Of a stretch of DNA of 64,000 nucleotides, positions 1 to 12,082 are shown piece after piece; position 1 is the first letter of the stretch; the number at the start of each line of letters is the position of its first letter. The DNA lies in NCBI GenBank assembly GCA_028753945.1, contig JAPNXP010000012.1:2604001-2668000 (forward strand). Direction: 5' to 3'. The notes under the pieces were generated by a model, which was not told the DNA's origin, searched no databases, and saw nothing but the letters and a program-made list of their open reading frames with translations. Both the position numbers and the translations under genes were made by a program. The stretch comes from Hexactinellida sp. DTS-2022 (lineage: Eukaryota > Porifera > Hexactinellida).

Positions 1-1525
1 TATATAGTTTACGCACCCAACTTGAAAGCTTAATACATATTTTAGATGAGTTGATGGAACTTTATAGGTTTTCTAATTCGAAATTATGCATGGAAACCAT
101 ACATGATAATTGGAACTCAAACGCAGTTATTTTAATTGCCAGAAGGTTTTTGGCTAAAGGAATTCTATTTCAATGAAAGTTAGATATCTAGAAGCAAATC
201 GACGGAGTCCAAAATTTTACCTAATACGGCTGATTTTCCCACTGTGCTAGCTTCTACAAGACCTAGTGGAAGGGGAAATGTTGATCGGTTGGCAGTTCTT
301 GTATCAGGTCAAGGAACTGCAAAGTTACTTGGTGTGCCAAAATTATCCACTGGTACAGGCGAAAATATGGCAACAGCAGTGATGAAACTGCTCCATGAAT
401 GGAATATCAATGCCCAAATTCAAGGCATGGCTCTTGATACAAATAGTGCAAATACTGGCCTCTTAAAAGGAGCATGTGTACTTCTTCAGCAAAAGCTTGA
501 TAAACCTCTGTTCAGCTTTGCATGTCGTCATCATATACTAGAATTGGTTGTAGACAAATGTACACTGCATGTCTTGGCCCATCAACTGGACCAGATAACC
601 TTCTGTTCAAGAATTTCAAACGCTATTGGAAATTTATTGACAAAATTAGCTATAAACCTCTGCAGCGTGATGATTACTCAACCACTCTTCTTGTTCATGC
701 AGATAAATTAGCGAATTTTGCAAGAAGCAGCTTGAAGTGTTTCAAGTCAGAGATGACTATCGTGAGTTGCTTGAACTCACTATAACTGCTTTTGGCGATA
801 TACCTGCCAGAGGTATACAGTTTATAGCGCCAAGTGCATTGCACAGGTAACGATGGATGGCAAAGCTCATATTAACAATCTCACTATTTGCTCATCAAAT
901 TGGAAATCTCTCTAACATAAACGTCGTCGTATCCTACGGTTTTCAGTGTTTGTGGTTAGCTATGTTACGCAATGGTTCACTGCCCATGTTGCAGCAATGG
1001 CACCTCTTAGTGACCCGTATTTTCTCCAGTCAATTGAGGCTTACTTGGATAGAGAAATCTCAAAAGTAGCTACCAGCTCATTCTGTAGATATCTCTGGTA
1101 CCTTAGCGAACATCTTGTAGGTTTGGCATTCTTTGATCACAGAAGGGGGCATACATGATAAGCGAGCTATGGTCCAGGCAATAAGACGAGATGGATCAGT
1201 AGATGCACCAAAACGCATCACCATTAATTTGGAAAATTAAAGCAGAAGAAACTGAGTGACTTTGTAACTTCTTCTACACTCAACTTATTTAAAGCTTTCC
1301 AATTATCAACATATTTTAAGATTGCTGAAACTGATGAATGGGCTACATGTCCTGACTTTATAGGTGCCAGTAAATGTGCTGCTGGATCATGTGTTGAAGA
1401 TGATTTTGCAGAGCGAGGAGTAGCCCTCATTCAATATTACAATAATGTCATTACAAAAGAAGAAAAAAACAATTTCTTCTACAAAGTGAGGAAAAGCATC
1501 GCAAAGACTTTCCAAATTCATTAAC
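1..1525 (+). pseudogene. Decayed RNase H-like transposase-related gene, 5' end outside window
   Basis: Several frames join end to end into one broken protein. Clear stretches are VDRLAVLVSGQG and KLLGVPKLS near 270-340, GMALDTNSANTG near 425-460, GACVLLQQKL near 470, CRHHILELV near 520-545, GPSTGPDNLLFK near 580, and a C-terminal part ending at a stop near 1522. The LDTNSANTG plus CRHH pattern is typical of an uncharacterised transposase-like family often seen in invertebrate genomes; I cannot assign it to a named superfamily from sequence alone. At least four frame changes (about 570, 780-860, 930 and 1160) show that it is dead. The N-terminus lies left of the window or is lost. No TIR is visible. 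Confidence is good that this is a transposon gene remnant and poor on its class. Confidence 0.6.
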
Positions 1526-2185
1526 GGTATTCCCCGCATGAAAATTTGTCGATTATGTTTGAAAAAAAATTATCCTGAATTTTTTTATTTTACCAAAGTA
1601 GAGACGGATAATATATATAGTTTGCACAAAGTTTTGACTCTTTCCATAGTTATTTTCAGAGATATGACCTATTTGTTAAGCGGTCGAATGGATTTCACCT
1701 TTTCCATCGATTGCCCTTCGTTTATTCTCCTATATTGGAAAGACTGGAGTCAACATAACTTTTTCCATGTTTTGTCTGACAAAAAATAATCAACAATTGA
1801 TCAAAGTGAAAACTTGAAACTTTATTGCCAATAATCCCATTCGAGGGTACGTTTTCTTGTCCATTTTTTTCCTCAGACACCCGAGGTGCTGGAATCAAAA
1901 TACTTCTCAAAATAATCGCAATACCCGACTTCCTATTCGTCAATAATACATTTCGTGACACTAACACGCACATTTTCAAAATGATCCATATTTGGGCATG
2001 TAATGTGCCCATTTTTGATGAAGCAGCAAATTTATTCTCTCCTAAAGCACATCAACATCCCATTACCAACTCATTGGAAGAACAAATGAGACCATTATCC
2101 AAATGGCGACAATTCTATAAATTCTCATGCCCATATATGGTGGTGTCATTTCAGTGATATGACCATAAGATTGAAACTTTCCAGT
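1526..2185. repeat. Dispersed repeat R1, copy 1
   Basis: This stretch is closely related, in the same orientation, to 24885-25600. Both copies contain the segments CATTCGAGGGTACGTTTTC, CTCAGACACCCGAGGTGCT, CAATACCCGACTTCCTAT and TGGGCATGTAATGTGCCC, and both end near GTGGTGTCATTTCAGTGAT. I see no TIR, no target duplication and no coding potential shared by both copies, so this is a non-coding interspersed repeat of unknown class. Copy 1 begins immediately after the stop of the broken transposase-like gene. Confidence 0.7.
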
Positions 2186-2634
2186 CATATCAATGATCCA
2201 TTTTAACCAATACCCGAAAACTAATGGGGATAAAATCCCCAAAGTTTCGGAAATAATAATAATAAACTTTGCAAGCTTCTTCTAAGAATATTATTATTGA
2301 CCATAGTGACGTAAGAGGGAGGAAACCGGGAGACCACAATAGAATAGTTAGAGTTCTGAAAATGTTGCACATATTCTTATAGTGTATTTGAACCACATAA
2401 CCAAATCGAATTTTCAATTTCAAATATTAACCCCGGGGGTATATAATTAAAGTTAGATTAGTAATTAAATCGATGGAATTTCAGCCATTTTTGGAAAAAA
2501 AATTAAAAACCCCAGGCAGATATCTGAATTGTTTAGTGAGCTATCTACCAAATTACATTATACTCTAAACTAGTTGTATAGACATTACTGAAGTTAGTAA
2601 AATAAATTGATTATGAATGCATACTGATTGAAAC
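2186..2634. other. No gene seen
   Basis: AT-rich non-coding sequence. The open frames here are short and unlike any family I recognise, and I see no TIR or tandem structure. Confidence 0.5.
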
Positions 2635-2642
2635 TATGTTAC

Positions 2643-2822
2643 CAGGGTTTCATCTATACACCCCTTAGGGGGGGTTAGCCTCCCCCTGAAATTAATTTGT
2701 GAGAAAAAAGACCCCCTGAGATTTTTAACTATAGCGAAATGTAAATTACCCCCCCCCCATGACTTCAATTGGACTTAGTTAACCCCCCCCCCCCCTGAGG
2801 TAAAAGTCTAAATCCATCACTG
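2643..2822. mobile_element. 180-bp hAT-type MITE
   Basis: The element begins CAGGGTTTCATCTA and its other end, read in reverse, is CAGTGATGGATTTAG. C/G homopolymer runs lie just inside both ends. It is flanked by an exact 8-bp direct repeat, TATGTTAC, at 2635-2642 and 2823-2830. An 8-bp TSD with CAGNG termini is the hAT signature. It is non-coding and so non-autonomous. Confidence 0.88.
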
Positions 2823-3266
2823 TATGTTACCCCCTATGAAGCTCTAAAACGTAATTCTAAACATATCTCAATACTCCAATTAAAACAAAGTCTTCAATCA
2901 ATTTCATAGTTCTATTTGCTCAATTTATTCTTCCTATTTTGGGGTTTAGATAAACCAAAGCATAAGCTCTGCATTTTAGCCATAGAAACGTGAAGTTTCA
3001 TGTGAGCGATACCGTTAAAAAAAACCCGTTATAAATGTGTCGCAAACTTCATAAATTCGATTTGGTGACTAAAAATAATTCTAGGTATATTAATTGCATT
3101 ACATAATTGATGCAGAAATATTTAGTTTGAAAGGGTAATTTGTACAAATTTGAAATATTCCACTTGACAAAGAGTCCCTTGGAATCAACAAATTATTGCA
3201 ATAAATGGGAAGTAACACAAGCACAAATTTGAAGTGATTAAAACAAATAATTTCCGTTAGCACTAC

Positions 3267-3402
3267 CATGGGCGGAAAAGTGGGGGGGCAGGGGGGGGCG
3301 CGCCACCCCAAATTTAGAATTAGGCCCCATTGTGTACAACCGTTAATTGACAGGTCTCGCCCCCCAGAATTTTAGGAATTTTTAGATAACTTTCCGCTTA
3401 TG
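3267..3402. mobile_element. 136-bp hAT-type MITE
   Basis: The ends are CATGGGCGGAAAAGT and, in reverse, CATAAGCGGAAAGTT. The flanks AGCACTAC (3259-3266) and AGTACTAC (3403-3410) match at 7 of 8 bases, consistent with an aged 8-bp TSD. The interior is G/C-rich and non-coding. Confidence 0.75.
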
Positions 3403-3507
3403 AGTACTACCACTATTGATCAAAATTATGTCAATGAATGTTACACCTCTAAATTTGTATAGATCACTCTTAAATTGTTTTCTTAAGTTTCTCTCAAATA
3501 AGGCAAC

Positions 3508-3663
3508 CAGGGTTTGATACAAAAAATTTCCTAGAAACAGACTGTTCTATGGGATAAAGGAGCAGCATATACATGTATAGGCTAAAATAAGACAATTCCT
3601 GGGATGGTGGCATCTTTCCTGGGGGGGGGGAATCCCAGGACCCCTCCTCTGTATCACACCCTG
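3508..3663. mobile_element. 156-bp CAGGGT-ended MITE
   Basis: The left end CAGGGTTTGATACA pairs with the right end read in reverse, CAGGGTGTGATACA. Only a 5-bp direct repeat, GCAAC, is visible on both sides. The termini suggest hAT, but the expected 8-bp duplication is not clear. Confidence 0.6.
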
Positions 3664-3869
3664 GCAACCATTTGGAAGGGTAGCAGGATAATATTTCACA
3701 CTTGAGATTTTAAGCACCATCCTATTGCACAAGTTCAATGCAATTGTGTTTTATAATCATGTAAACACTTTCATTAATGTACATAATACATGATATGTAT
3801 AGACACACTTCAATTCTCAATAGATAGAATCAATTTAAGGCAAGTGATCACTTCAAAATAATTGGTTTC

Positions 3870-4055
3870 ATCCTATTTCAGAATTTTGGGTCAAAATCCA
3901 GTTAAAATTATGGGTCAAATTCCGTAATAACCATTTTGGGTCAAATTCCTAAAAAGAACTTTTGGGTCAATTTCCGTTAACACAAATTTGGGTCTAAATC
4001 CTGTTAAAGTTTGGGTCATTTTCCGAAGTAATTTTGGGTTTAATTCCGCGTTCCC
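3870..4055. repeat. Degenerate tandem repeat of about 30 bp
   Basis: About six imperfect copies of a unit centred on TTTGGGTCAAATTCC run through this stretch, with variable spacers. It is non-coding, and I see no relation to the neighbouring elements. Confidence 0.65.
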
Positions 4056-4340
4056 CTATAGATAGATAAAGTACACATTTATTATTATAGAATTTACCGT
4101 CAACAATCTTCATCAATGGCATTCAATATAACAAAATTTAATTAATCAATTGATGTATACTCCTAACACTTTAACCACAAATCATAGAATTGAATTCCAA
4201 AGTTAACATGCGAGTATAAAGAGAGACAGAATACTGACCACAAAGCCGCTATGATGTTGGTGGGAGATATTGGATAAAGTACAAGGTTCATTAATGAATA
4301 CTTGCTGACAAAGAGTCGAAAATAAAGTTTATTGTCTTTG

Positions 4341-5060
4341 GAGGATGGAGTAATGTTCACAACGAAACGGTTGTGAGCGTCAGTATCACAACTGATAAAG
4401 GAGAATAGGAGATTCAATTCTGCAGTTACTATTTATACATCAGGATGTGCTGACACTTCAGATTACCTTACTCAGCTTGCAGAAAATTCCATTAAGTCTT
4501 GTCAAGAAAAATTCAAATGTCGTGTCGGAAGCGTAGTTACAGACAATGATGCAAACATGGTTAAAATGAGGCGACAGTTAGAAAAAAAATATATTAAGTG
4601 ATTTGTTAACATACGGACGCTAAGCCCATTTGTTAAACATATCCGCATAAGATGTTCAAATCCCAGAAGAAATGAAAAAGTGCTCCAAATATTTAAATAT
4701 TTTCGAAATACCCATCTACCCGCGTTCTGGAGGTAAAGCTTTTGTTCTTCCTCATGAGGTGCGATGGAAATACTGTTAGTGATTGTTTGGAGAGGCATAT
4801 TGTGAATTGGCCAATACTGGTTAAGGTTTGCGAGGAATACCGCGAAGAAATTAATCTTAACATAGCAAACAAGTTAAAGAATTTCCATAAAACGAAATCA
4901 CGATGAATCTTTAGTTAGATTAAAGCCGATTTCAATAGCTTGGGATAGGATTCAAAGAGATAATGCTATTATCAGCGATACTGTAGAAATTTGGACCAAA
5001 TTTTAACTTTGGTGGCCTAACTAATCCACCATTAATTGTTGAATTATTTGATGTTATGTT
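4341..5060 (+). pseudogene. hAT transposase relic
   Basis: Frame fragments read GWSNVHNETVVSVSITTDKG (about 4343-4402), then SGCADTSDYLTQLAEN and VGSVVTDNDANMVKMR (about 4442-4570), then KAFVLPHEVRWKY and DCLERHIVNWPILVKVC (about 4734-4830). The DGWSN block, the VVTDNDANM block around a catalytic Asp, and the VRW...NWP.L block follow the order seen in hAT transposases of the DUF659-containing kind. Frame changes and stops separate the blocks, so it is inactive. Neither the BED finger nor the C-terminal dimerisation region is recognisable nearby. Confidence 0.72.
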
Positions 5061-7039
5061 GATAATATTGCTCGTTGCAAATACGAGATATGATAGTCAG
5101 CTTTGGACTGTCTGTATATTTCAAAGAGATGCTTACTCGATAATTCAGAAGAAAAGTTCGCATCCACTAATCAGTTCAACCTCGATTATCCTACCTTGAT
5201 TATAAAAACACACCTGGCTGGTCCCAATCTTATTCAACAAATTAGTTCAGCCATCAATTAACCAAACAGTAGAATATCCGAACATGTTTGACTGGTTACA
5301 ACCAGTTCGGATGATCATCACAAGTAGAGTTAGGGATTCGTTTTATTAGTGAAGGTTTGGAGATATAATTATGTTTACTTGTCTGATAATTGTTTTTTTG
5401 CAAGCATTAATCCATTATCAGTGGCGGATCCCAGGAGGTTACAACCCTCCCACCCCCCCATCCAAAATGGGATCAAATGATCTCAGAATAATTATCTTCG
5501 AATTCAACTACACTGTGGTTTTAATTAGTGTGCCTAATTAACTCTATTAGTGACCTAATACCATGTGATTAGAAAGATTTACATTAATTTTTAGAAAATG
5601 TTTGAAAATATGACATTAAAACTTAAAACTTTATTAATATTAAATATAAAGGTTGTATCTTGAAAGTAGTATCGTGTCGCGATTTGATTTTGAAATTCAG
5701 ACCAGCCGCGAGATGAATCATGAAAAATCTCTTGAGCAAATCATATTGAGCATATCATATGATGTAAAGATCAACCAGATTTATTGCATGTACCATATTG
5801 TTAATTCCAGACGTTTAGAAGGAGTTTGAATCAATCAGTAGAGCTGTATTTCCTGCTACATAACATGTGCTGGGCATAATGAAATATACGTAATTCATAC
5901 AATTATAAAAAGTATAGTATTTCGGATAAAAATTACAGAATATATGGAAAGAGGAATGAAGTTAAAGAAAATAGCTGTATGGTTGGTTTTTCTTCTAATT
6001 GTATAAGATAACAAAAATTTAGTAGTCCTATTTAAATCATAATTTAAATACACAAGCAAGTAATTTTAATACTCTGGAAATATTACAAATTATAACACCA
6101 AAATATCAAAAAGCTAAATATAACTACAAATACAATTTCAGCTGTGCCGACGTATATTAATTGAAGGCACTATATGTTGTTGTTGTGGAAATAGTGCCTC
6201 GATTAAATATACAACATGTCGGCACAGTTAAACTATATAATTTCTCCTCTTGGGTAGAACCAAATCAAGGCGTCTAAAATACTTGCAGAATTCGTTCGAA
6301 ATAATAGGATTAAATGAATATACTATATGTCTGCATAGTAAAATTATTGCATAATAGAATCTTTGATATGGAATTTCTAACGTTGATAAATCAATTATTA
6401 GAAATAAGCCAGGAGCGCAGGCGGATCCAGGGTTTGCTACTAGGGGAATGTGATTTTATGAAACATTCGCTCACAAGTGGCCAGGGTCTGGGGGCGCTTT
6501 AAAAAAAATAGAGGGATTTTAGACCAATTACTGTATTACTTATTTATCATGTCAAAAAAAACAATTTATTATTCATAAATCTAAAATTACAGCTGTGCCG
6601 ACAGATGTCCATTTGAGGCACTATATTTTGGTGGTTGGTTGATTAATAGTGCATCCAAAAGAAAATGATGTCGTCAAATTAACTCAGTCCAGTAATTTTT
6701 AGAATACCACTCAGGCTCCTATTTGACATTGACTTAAGGGATGGCAAAAATCTGGTTTTCAGGAATAAGGGATGGCGAGGATATGACCGCGCGCCAGGAA
6801 GCACGGTGGAAGGTAGGGAGTGCAAGGGATGGCGGGAGCCATCCATCGCCATCCCCTAAATGAAGCCCAGTAACTGTAAGCTAGACAAATCAAATTTAGC
6901 TTTTCGCAGAATTGCAGAAATTCTAAACTTACTTAGGTTACCATAATTAAGTGCTAAGTTTTTGTCTTCTACAGAATCAAATTGATCATAGATATGAGCA
7001 TTTATAGATGTATCTGCAATACCTCTAGCTACTTATAAC
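5061..7039. other. Non-coding stretch with two related foldback units
   Basis: No gene is supported. A hAT-like terminus (CAGTGGCGGATCCCAGG) occurs near 5420 without a recognisable partner. Positions 6142-6227 form an imperfect hairpin: CTGTGCCGACGTATATTAAT on the left pairs with CATGTCGGCACAG and flanking bases on the right. A related unit (CTGTGCCGACAGATGTCC, then GGCACTATATTTTGGTGG) lies at 6592-6680. A G-rich patch with repeated AAGGGATGGC lies at 6735-6860. Confidence 0.5.
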
Positions 7040-7170
7040 CATAGCCTACTATACATAAGGCCTCACAGTAAAATATGATATCTGGACCAGGGATGCGGTC
7101 GCAGCCGGGAAACGAAAATTATGGTATTGCAATTTTAGATCAAATATAGTGACTTACTGCTTAAAAACAG
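7040..7170. repeat. Left TIR of P1
   Basis: This is inverted relative to 10862-10984. The match is near perfect over the outer 75 bp and continues more loosely, with one small gap, to the block GCTTAAAAACAG. Confidence 0.9.
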
Positions 7171-7394
7171 CTACCTCAATAACTAGCAACTGTAATAAAG
7201 TAATACGTATACTCTCATTATACCATTAATCTTGTTACTTTGTGAGTTTGAATACAGTCACATAACATACACAATACAGAAACTACTAGAAAACCTCTAT
7301 TTACTCTGGTAGATATAGTTACTTCACATAAGACAACTAACTCGTATCTAAATAATCAAGAATCGAACTTTTTCAATTTCCGATTTTCTAATCC

Positions 7395-10300
7395 CTATAA
7401 AGTAAGGCTCGAATTGTAATTCTTGACAAGATTTGCAATTAGACAATTTGCTTCACTCCTAACGAGACTTGATAGAATGGTTGAACCTTTCACATTACAA
7501 GAAGGACAAATTAAAGATTCCAATGCAAGCTCTGAAGGATACTTTAGACCACCACGATCAGAAAGCTGCAGTAGTTGGTACCGGAATTCGAAGGATTCAT
7601 CTACTAGAATATCTTTGTCGATAATTAAAAGATCTCGGCATATTAAGCACGGTGAAGAATGCTTAAGGTATTGGTAGGCAGCATACCCAGCAATAAAAGC
7701 TAGTGACTGGAGTGTTGGGGTATCGCACTCAATGGCTGATACATCTGATAGAGCATCAAGAAAAGGATCAATGTCAATTTCTGTATCTGTATGTACGCTA
7801 TAAATGGGAGAGAAAGACTGAGTAAATTCCTCCATAGAAATCTGGCTGGATGGTTGAGTGTTGGTATTAGTTAATAGAGTTAATAGATTGGAGATCTTCA
7901 AACGACGTTCAGCTTCTAAAATTTGAAGGTACGAAACATGGTAATTTGATCCAGACATCATCCGATTAAGTCCGAAATGGTGCTCTAGTGGATCTGTCTG
8001 TAAGAAACGTGTTAAAATGTAAGCATATCCACACTGTCCAGTTAGATAATTAACTATTTGAGGGAGTACAATGCACGCGTGTCTTAAGCTTGTAAAAGTT
8101 TGCTTGCTCAATTTGCCATCTTTCAAAGAGTGTGATTCCCAAGTCTCTAGCCAATTTACTATCCTGGTTAAAAAGATAAAGCGTTCGTAATTAACTGTGA
8201 AAGGGCGACATGAAGAATCATTTAAACGAATATACACTACCCGGACAAAAGTATTCGACCACCCAACATTTTCCCATTGAAAATAGTACTATAGTGGGGT
8301 TAACAATGGAAGATGGTGTTTTAAAATTACATGAGATATTGCTATTTCGATTAAATATTCGTATTCTGCACATTCGAATTAACAATTGTAGGAGCTTTCA
8401 ATTCAATCCCTTTTTGATTTGGTTAAAAATTATCTTCCTGTGCCAATATGCACCACTTTTCCCAAATTGCCACTATGGGAGAGATGGGAACTGGTGGCAC
8501 ATGTTGCCATTTGATGATAATTTTCAACCGAATTAATATGTAATCAATTGGAAGCATCTACAATGGGTAATTCGAATGCGTAGAATATGAATCTGAAATC
8601 AAAATAGCAGTATGTCACAAAGTTTTATTACATTGAACAATAGTATTAGACCTACTATAGTACTATTTTCAATGGTAAAATGTTGGGTGGTCGAATACTT
8701 TTGTCCGGGTACTGTATGCTTTTATGGAACATTTACATTAAACATGTTCCATAACGTGAGTAGAATTTTGACGAAACTAGAGGTGTTTGTTTTCAACTCA
8801 CTGCAACGTTCATCATTTTGGAGAGCTAGAGCTGCAATCGTGGACTCATGGATTACTTTCAGGACTAATTTGACATTTTGGCGTTCCAATACAGAAGGAT
8901 AACATGATTTCAATGTCAACCGCGGGGCTAATTTTGCAAGACTCTCCTTCTCTGAGCTATAAAGGGCGCGTACATCTTGGAAAGAAGCGGCAGCACACCT
9001 TTAAAGGAAATGAACAATAATCAAATCCAATATCGTCAAAATCGGGGTAGAAAAAACACTTATAACTGGACTTCAGATTTAGCCAATTGTTTCGCACACA
9101 TTTCAAAATATGGACGAAATCGAAAGTGAGATACAGAGGCCTGTTAGGAACACAAGGAAGAGGTACACATGTTCAAGCTTACCAACAAGAGACAATAGTT
9201 TGAATAACTTGACGTTAAGAGGATAGTTATCTGTTGAGATTACATCCACACATAAACCACAAGTTTCGATATCTTTAATACAAGCGAGTATCATGGGGAA
9301 TATCTTATCAGCGGAAAGAGAGGCACATGGTAATAGACGAACTATAGTAGACCATTGTTTCTGGAGACTTGATACCATAATAGCGAATACAGTCTTTATT
9401 GGATCTTCTGGGCTTAGATTAGAACCATATATCTTGCCTCCTTTATACGTGACATCAGATTTTACGTGAATTTCGTCCATTTGCATAACGATATGTTTCT
9501 CAGCTTCAGTGAAAGAATTTGTCGCTTGCTTGAGGAAAGGAAAAAATTCACACTCAAGTCCGAATGAAGAATACAACTTCTCCAAAGTGTTGACATGAGG
9601 CAGAGATAGACAAGCCATTTGTTGAAGATACTTATAACATGCTGGTGAAACTAAATGTGCTTTAAGTGCCATAACCTGTGTGAGGATGTTGTACCTCCGC
9701 CTGTTTTTGGGTACAATACTGTTTTCAAGCTGACATTGGATGAATTGAAGCCTGGATATTTCGGGGGAATCAGTTAAACTCTAATTCACCATTAGATGAA
9801 AGTACTTTGTTAATGAGTAGTTGGATATTGTCCTTCGCTAAAGATAAAGTCTCATTAACGGTCTTTGAAACAGATTAAGTGGACAGAACAGGACGAGGAT
9901 CTCACAGAGAATTGATTCAAGGTGTCGTATATCGCTGATTGAGCAAATTGGAATTGGTAAAATTTCTCCATTACGATAAGCTCTAACTGACAAATCGAAG
10001 GGCACTAATATATGGGTGTTGACAATGATATTGTGTTCTGTCAGTAGAGGTAGCATATAAATTAGACTATGATCATCTGGGTACCATAAATACCATGTTT
10101 TAGGTAGGGAAAGCAAAGGTAACTTAGCTTGAATATCCTGGAAACAATTGATCTGATATTTCTCTTTCTCTTTGCTCTCAGATGCCAGGCTAAGTGTTAA
10201 TGCTTCATTGAACATTTCCTCATCTTTTGAGGTAGGTGACACACATCTGCGCTTTTTGGAGCTAATATATTGAGAACAGAATGAAGGGTGTCCTGGTAGA

Positions 10301-10565
10301 AAAACTGGAACGGCACCATCTTTTAGCTTTGGGTTGACCCTTGGAATTTCACGATAAGTACCATCTCCGTTTGGAACTTTGTGAGTATACTCAACATCCT
10401 CCTGGGGAAAATGATTTACACACACGTAAACCCCCTTGAATGATTGTAAATCGTGAAGCCATCTGTGTCTTAGGTCATGTGGTTTCGTAGGTAGTTTAAA
10501 AACTGAGCACGGTGATCGTCGTTGTAGTTGATTTTGCATCCGAAAACGGCACAACTGTTGGGCAT
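7395..10565 (-). pseudogene. P1 THAP9/P-element-like transposase, frameshifted
   Basis: Reading from the right, an ATG at 10565 opens MPNSCAVFGCKINYN, a canonical THAP finger start (C-x4-C). The frame shifts near 10513 and continues as SVFKLP, HRWLHDL, CVNHF and AVPVFLPGH, supplying the rest of the zinc site and the AVPxxF box. The transposase core follows in 9672-9103: SPACYKYL, QMDEIHVKSDVTYKGGKI (an RNase H-fold acidic residue) and DVISTDNYPLNVKLFKL. Further pieces are LERQNVKLVLKV (8900) and, after the MITE, WLETWES, LTRFLQTDPLEHHFGLNRMM (catalytic-Glu region) and CLICRDLL. It aligns block by block with the P2 transposase. Several frame changes and the MITE insertion make it non-functional. 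Confidence 0.85.
8235..8714. mobile_element. 480-bp Tc1/mariner-type MITE inside the P1 transposase
   Basis: The ends are CACTACCCGGACAAAAG and, in reverse, CAGTACCCGGACAAAAG. The TIRs continue to about 35 bp (TATTCGACCACCCAACATTTT). TA dinucleotides lie at 8233-8234 and 8715-8716. Removing it rejoins NMFNVN with YIRLNDSS, matching the uninterrupted block in P2. It carries no transposase. Confidence 0.9.
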
Positions 10566-10861
10566 CGTTAGAAAAAAACTAATAAATTAATGGTAGTAGC
10601 ATAAATCAAATTATAAGGTTAATTAATTAATAGGGAAATTGGCTCTGTAGGGGTATTGTACTAATGGGAATGACATAAATAAATAACAAGATGGATTATT
10701 TAGCTGTAGAGAGTAATAAAAGTATAAATTTGCAATGTATGTTATATACCATAAACCACTTATTTATATTATGGGTGAATAACAACACAAAATTCTAAAA
10801 TTAGCTTTGTGGTTAATATGCATATTTTTCGATATATATCGACTGCTAGTCACCGGAATAT

Positions 10862-10984
10862 CTGTTTTTAAGCGGAATGTCACTAAATTTGATAAAAAAA
10901 TTGCAATTTCGTTTCCCGGCGGCGACCGCATCCCTGGTCCAGATATCATATTTTACTGTGAGGCCTTATGTATAGTAGGCTATG
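10862..10984. repeat. Right TIR of P1
   Basis: This is the inverted partner of 7040-7170. It differs from the left arm by an 8-base gap near ATTGCAATTT and scattered single changes. Confidence 0.9.
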
Positions 10985-11181
10985 TTCTAACCTATTTGAA
11001 TGTGATAAATTTCGTGAGAGCACAGTTAAATTATCGAAATGCTGTGCAGATAAGGTTCCATTAGCTATATACTCCACAATAATATTATCACCAATTTTAC
11101 ACTCTACGGCTCTTTCTTTATTACAAATGTAAATTCAAAACAATCTTCAAACTTACACACTGCTTTAGCTCTACAAAACAG

Positions 11182-12082
11182 CTATTTTTGTTTTCTACTA
11201 TTAAGTTTATTAACCTTTTTGTATTGAAGAGAAATAACACACACAAAATTTCCCTCGATTTTTGAACGAATAAATTGGTCCAATCTTTGGAAAATACTAG
11301 AGTCTCCATTAATTTGTGCAGGGGCGGCGCCAGCACAGCCCCAGTGGGGGGGCGAAAGGGGGGCGGACCAATGCGCTGGAGGGGCAAACCCAATAGTTGT
11401 AAACATTCCAAAATTCACATTCAAACCAAAATCGATATTTTTAATGACAAACTTGGTTAAATAATCTGTCCTATAATAGTGTACGGTGGTGCAAAACGGC
11501 AAATTATGAACTCCCTGTCCAGGGCATTTAGCATTTCCGCATTAACATTAAGTACTCCTATAACAGACAAGCGAGTTCCCGCCCCCCCACAGGGGGGGCG
11601 GATCAAAAGCCAGGGGGGGCGGCCGCCCCCCCGCGCCCCCCCCTCGCGCCGCCACTGAATTTGTGTAATACTTTTCCATTCCATTCCACTAAGCAAAAAA
11701 TCACAACTAATTTCCTCACTAAACACGGATTGGTTAACTATGACTTCATTACCCAGAGTACTGTAATCTACTGATGGTACTAGCAATTTGGACTCAAAGA
11801 TATTGGAGGTAATATCAATTTCAGGTTGCGGGCCATAGGTAGATGACAATACCGGGACTTGTTGATCTGAAGAAGAAGAGGTATGATGCATTTAGGGACA
11901 GAGATTCATGAAATGACCTTAAAGTATCTGAGCTTTCTCGACAAGATAGAATAAAGCAAGTGAATATATCTAGTTGTTGGACTGTAATAGCTATACGTGT
12001 ATATGAATTCCCGAATAGCTCTAATTTCCTACAACTAGCGTTTTCAACTAAAATACATGATTCCACTAAGTTACAATTTCGC
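11182..12082 (-). pseudogene. Left half of an older transposon gene split by the 8.9-kb MULE
   Basis: On the minus strand, 12082-11826 reads NCNLVESCILVENASCRKLELF and onward; 11891-11658 reads QVPVLSSTYGPQPEID and onward; and after a hAT MITE (11319-11657) the same frame resumes as INGDSSIFQRLDQFIRSKIEGN at 11318-11182. I recognise no domain. The partner half lies at 20970-21889 on the far side of the 12083-20969 insertion. That half resembles the N-terminal protein of the inserted MULE, so the whole is probably a decayed cousin element rather than a host gene. This remains an inference, because this left half itself shows no clear similarity. Confidence 0.45.
11319..11657. mobile_element. 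339-bp hAT-type MITE with G/C-rich ends
   Basis: The ends are CAGGGGCGGCGCCAG and, in reverse, CAGTGGCGGCGCGAG, with long G and C runs inside. The exact 8-bp duplication AATTTGTG lies at 11311-11318 and 11658-11665. Excision restores an open minus-strand frame (SITQ-INGDSS), which supports the boundaries. Confidence 0.92.

Larger units (their letters stand above)
7040..10984 (-). mobile_element. P element P1 (THAP-transposase family), 3.95 kb
   Basis: The terminal inverted repeats 7040-7170 and 10862-10984 enclose a broken P-type transposase on the minus strand. The outer bases are CATAGCCTACTATACATAAGG, followed at both ends by CCTCACAGT and a core GGACCAGGGATGCGGTCGC. The direct-repeat flanks TTATAAC (7033-7039) and TTCTAAC (10985-10991) match at 6 of 7. 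The outer TIR resembles that of element P2 at 56050. A Tc1-type MITE is inserted at 8235-8714. Coding damage makes P1 inactive by itself, although its ends look intact. Confidence 0.9.

Noticed and set aside
8210..8536. Open frame of 108 codons on the plus strand
   Set aside because: It lies inside the Tc1-type MITE (8235-8714), which has no transposase motifs.
10764..11064. Open frames at the right end of P1
   Set aside because: They are translations of the P1 inverted repeat and have no protein similarity.
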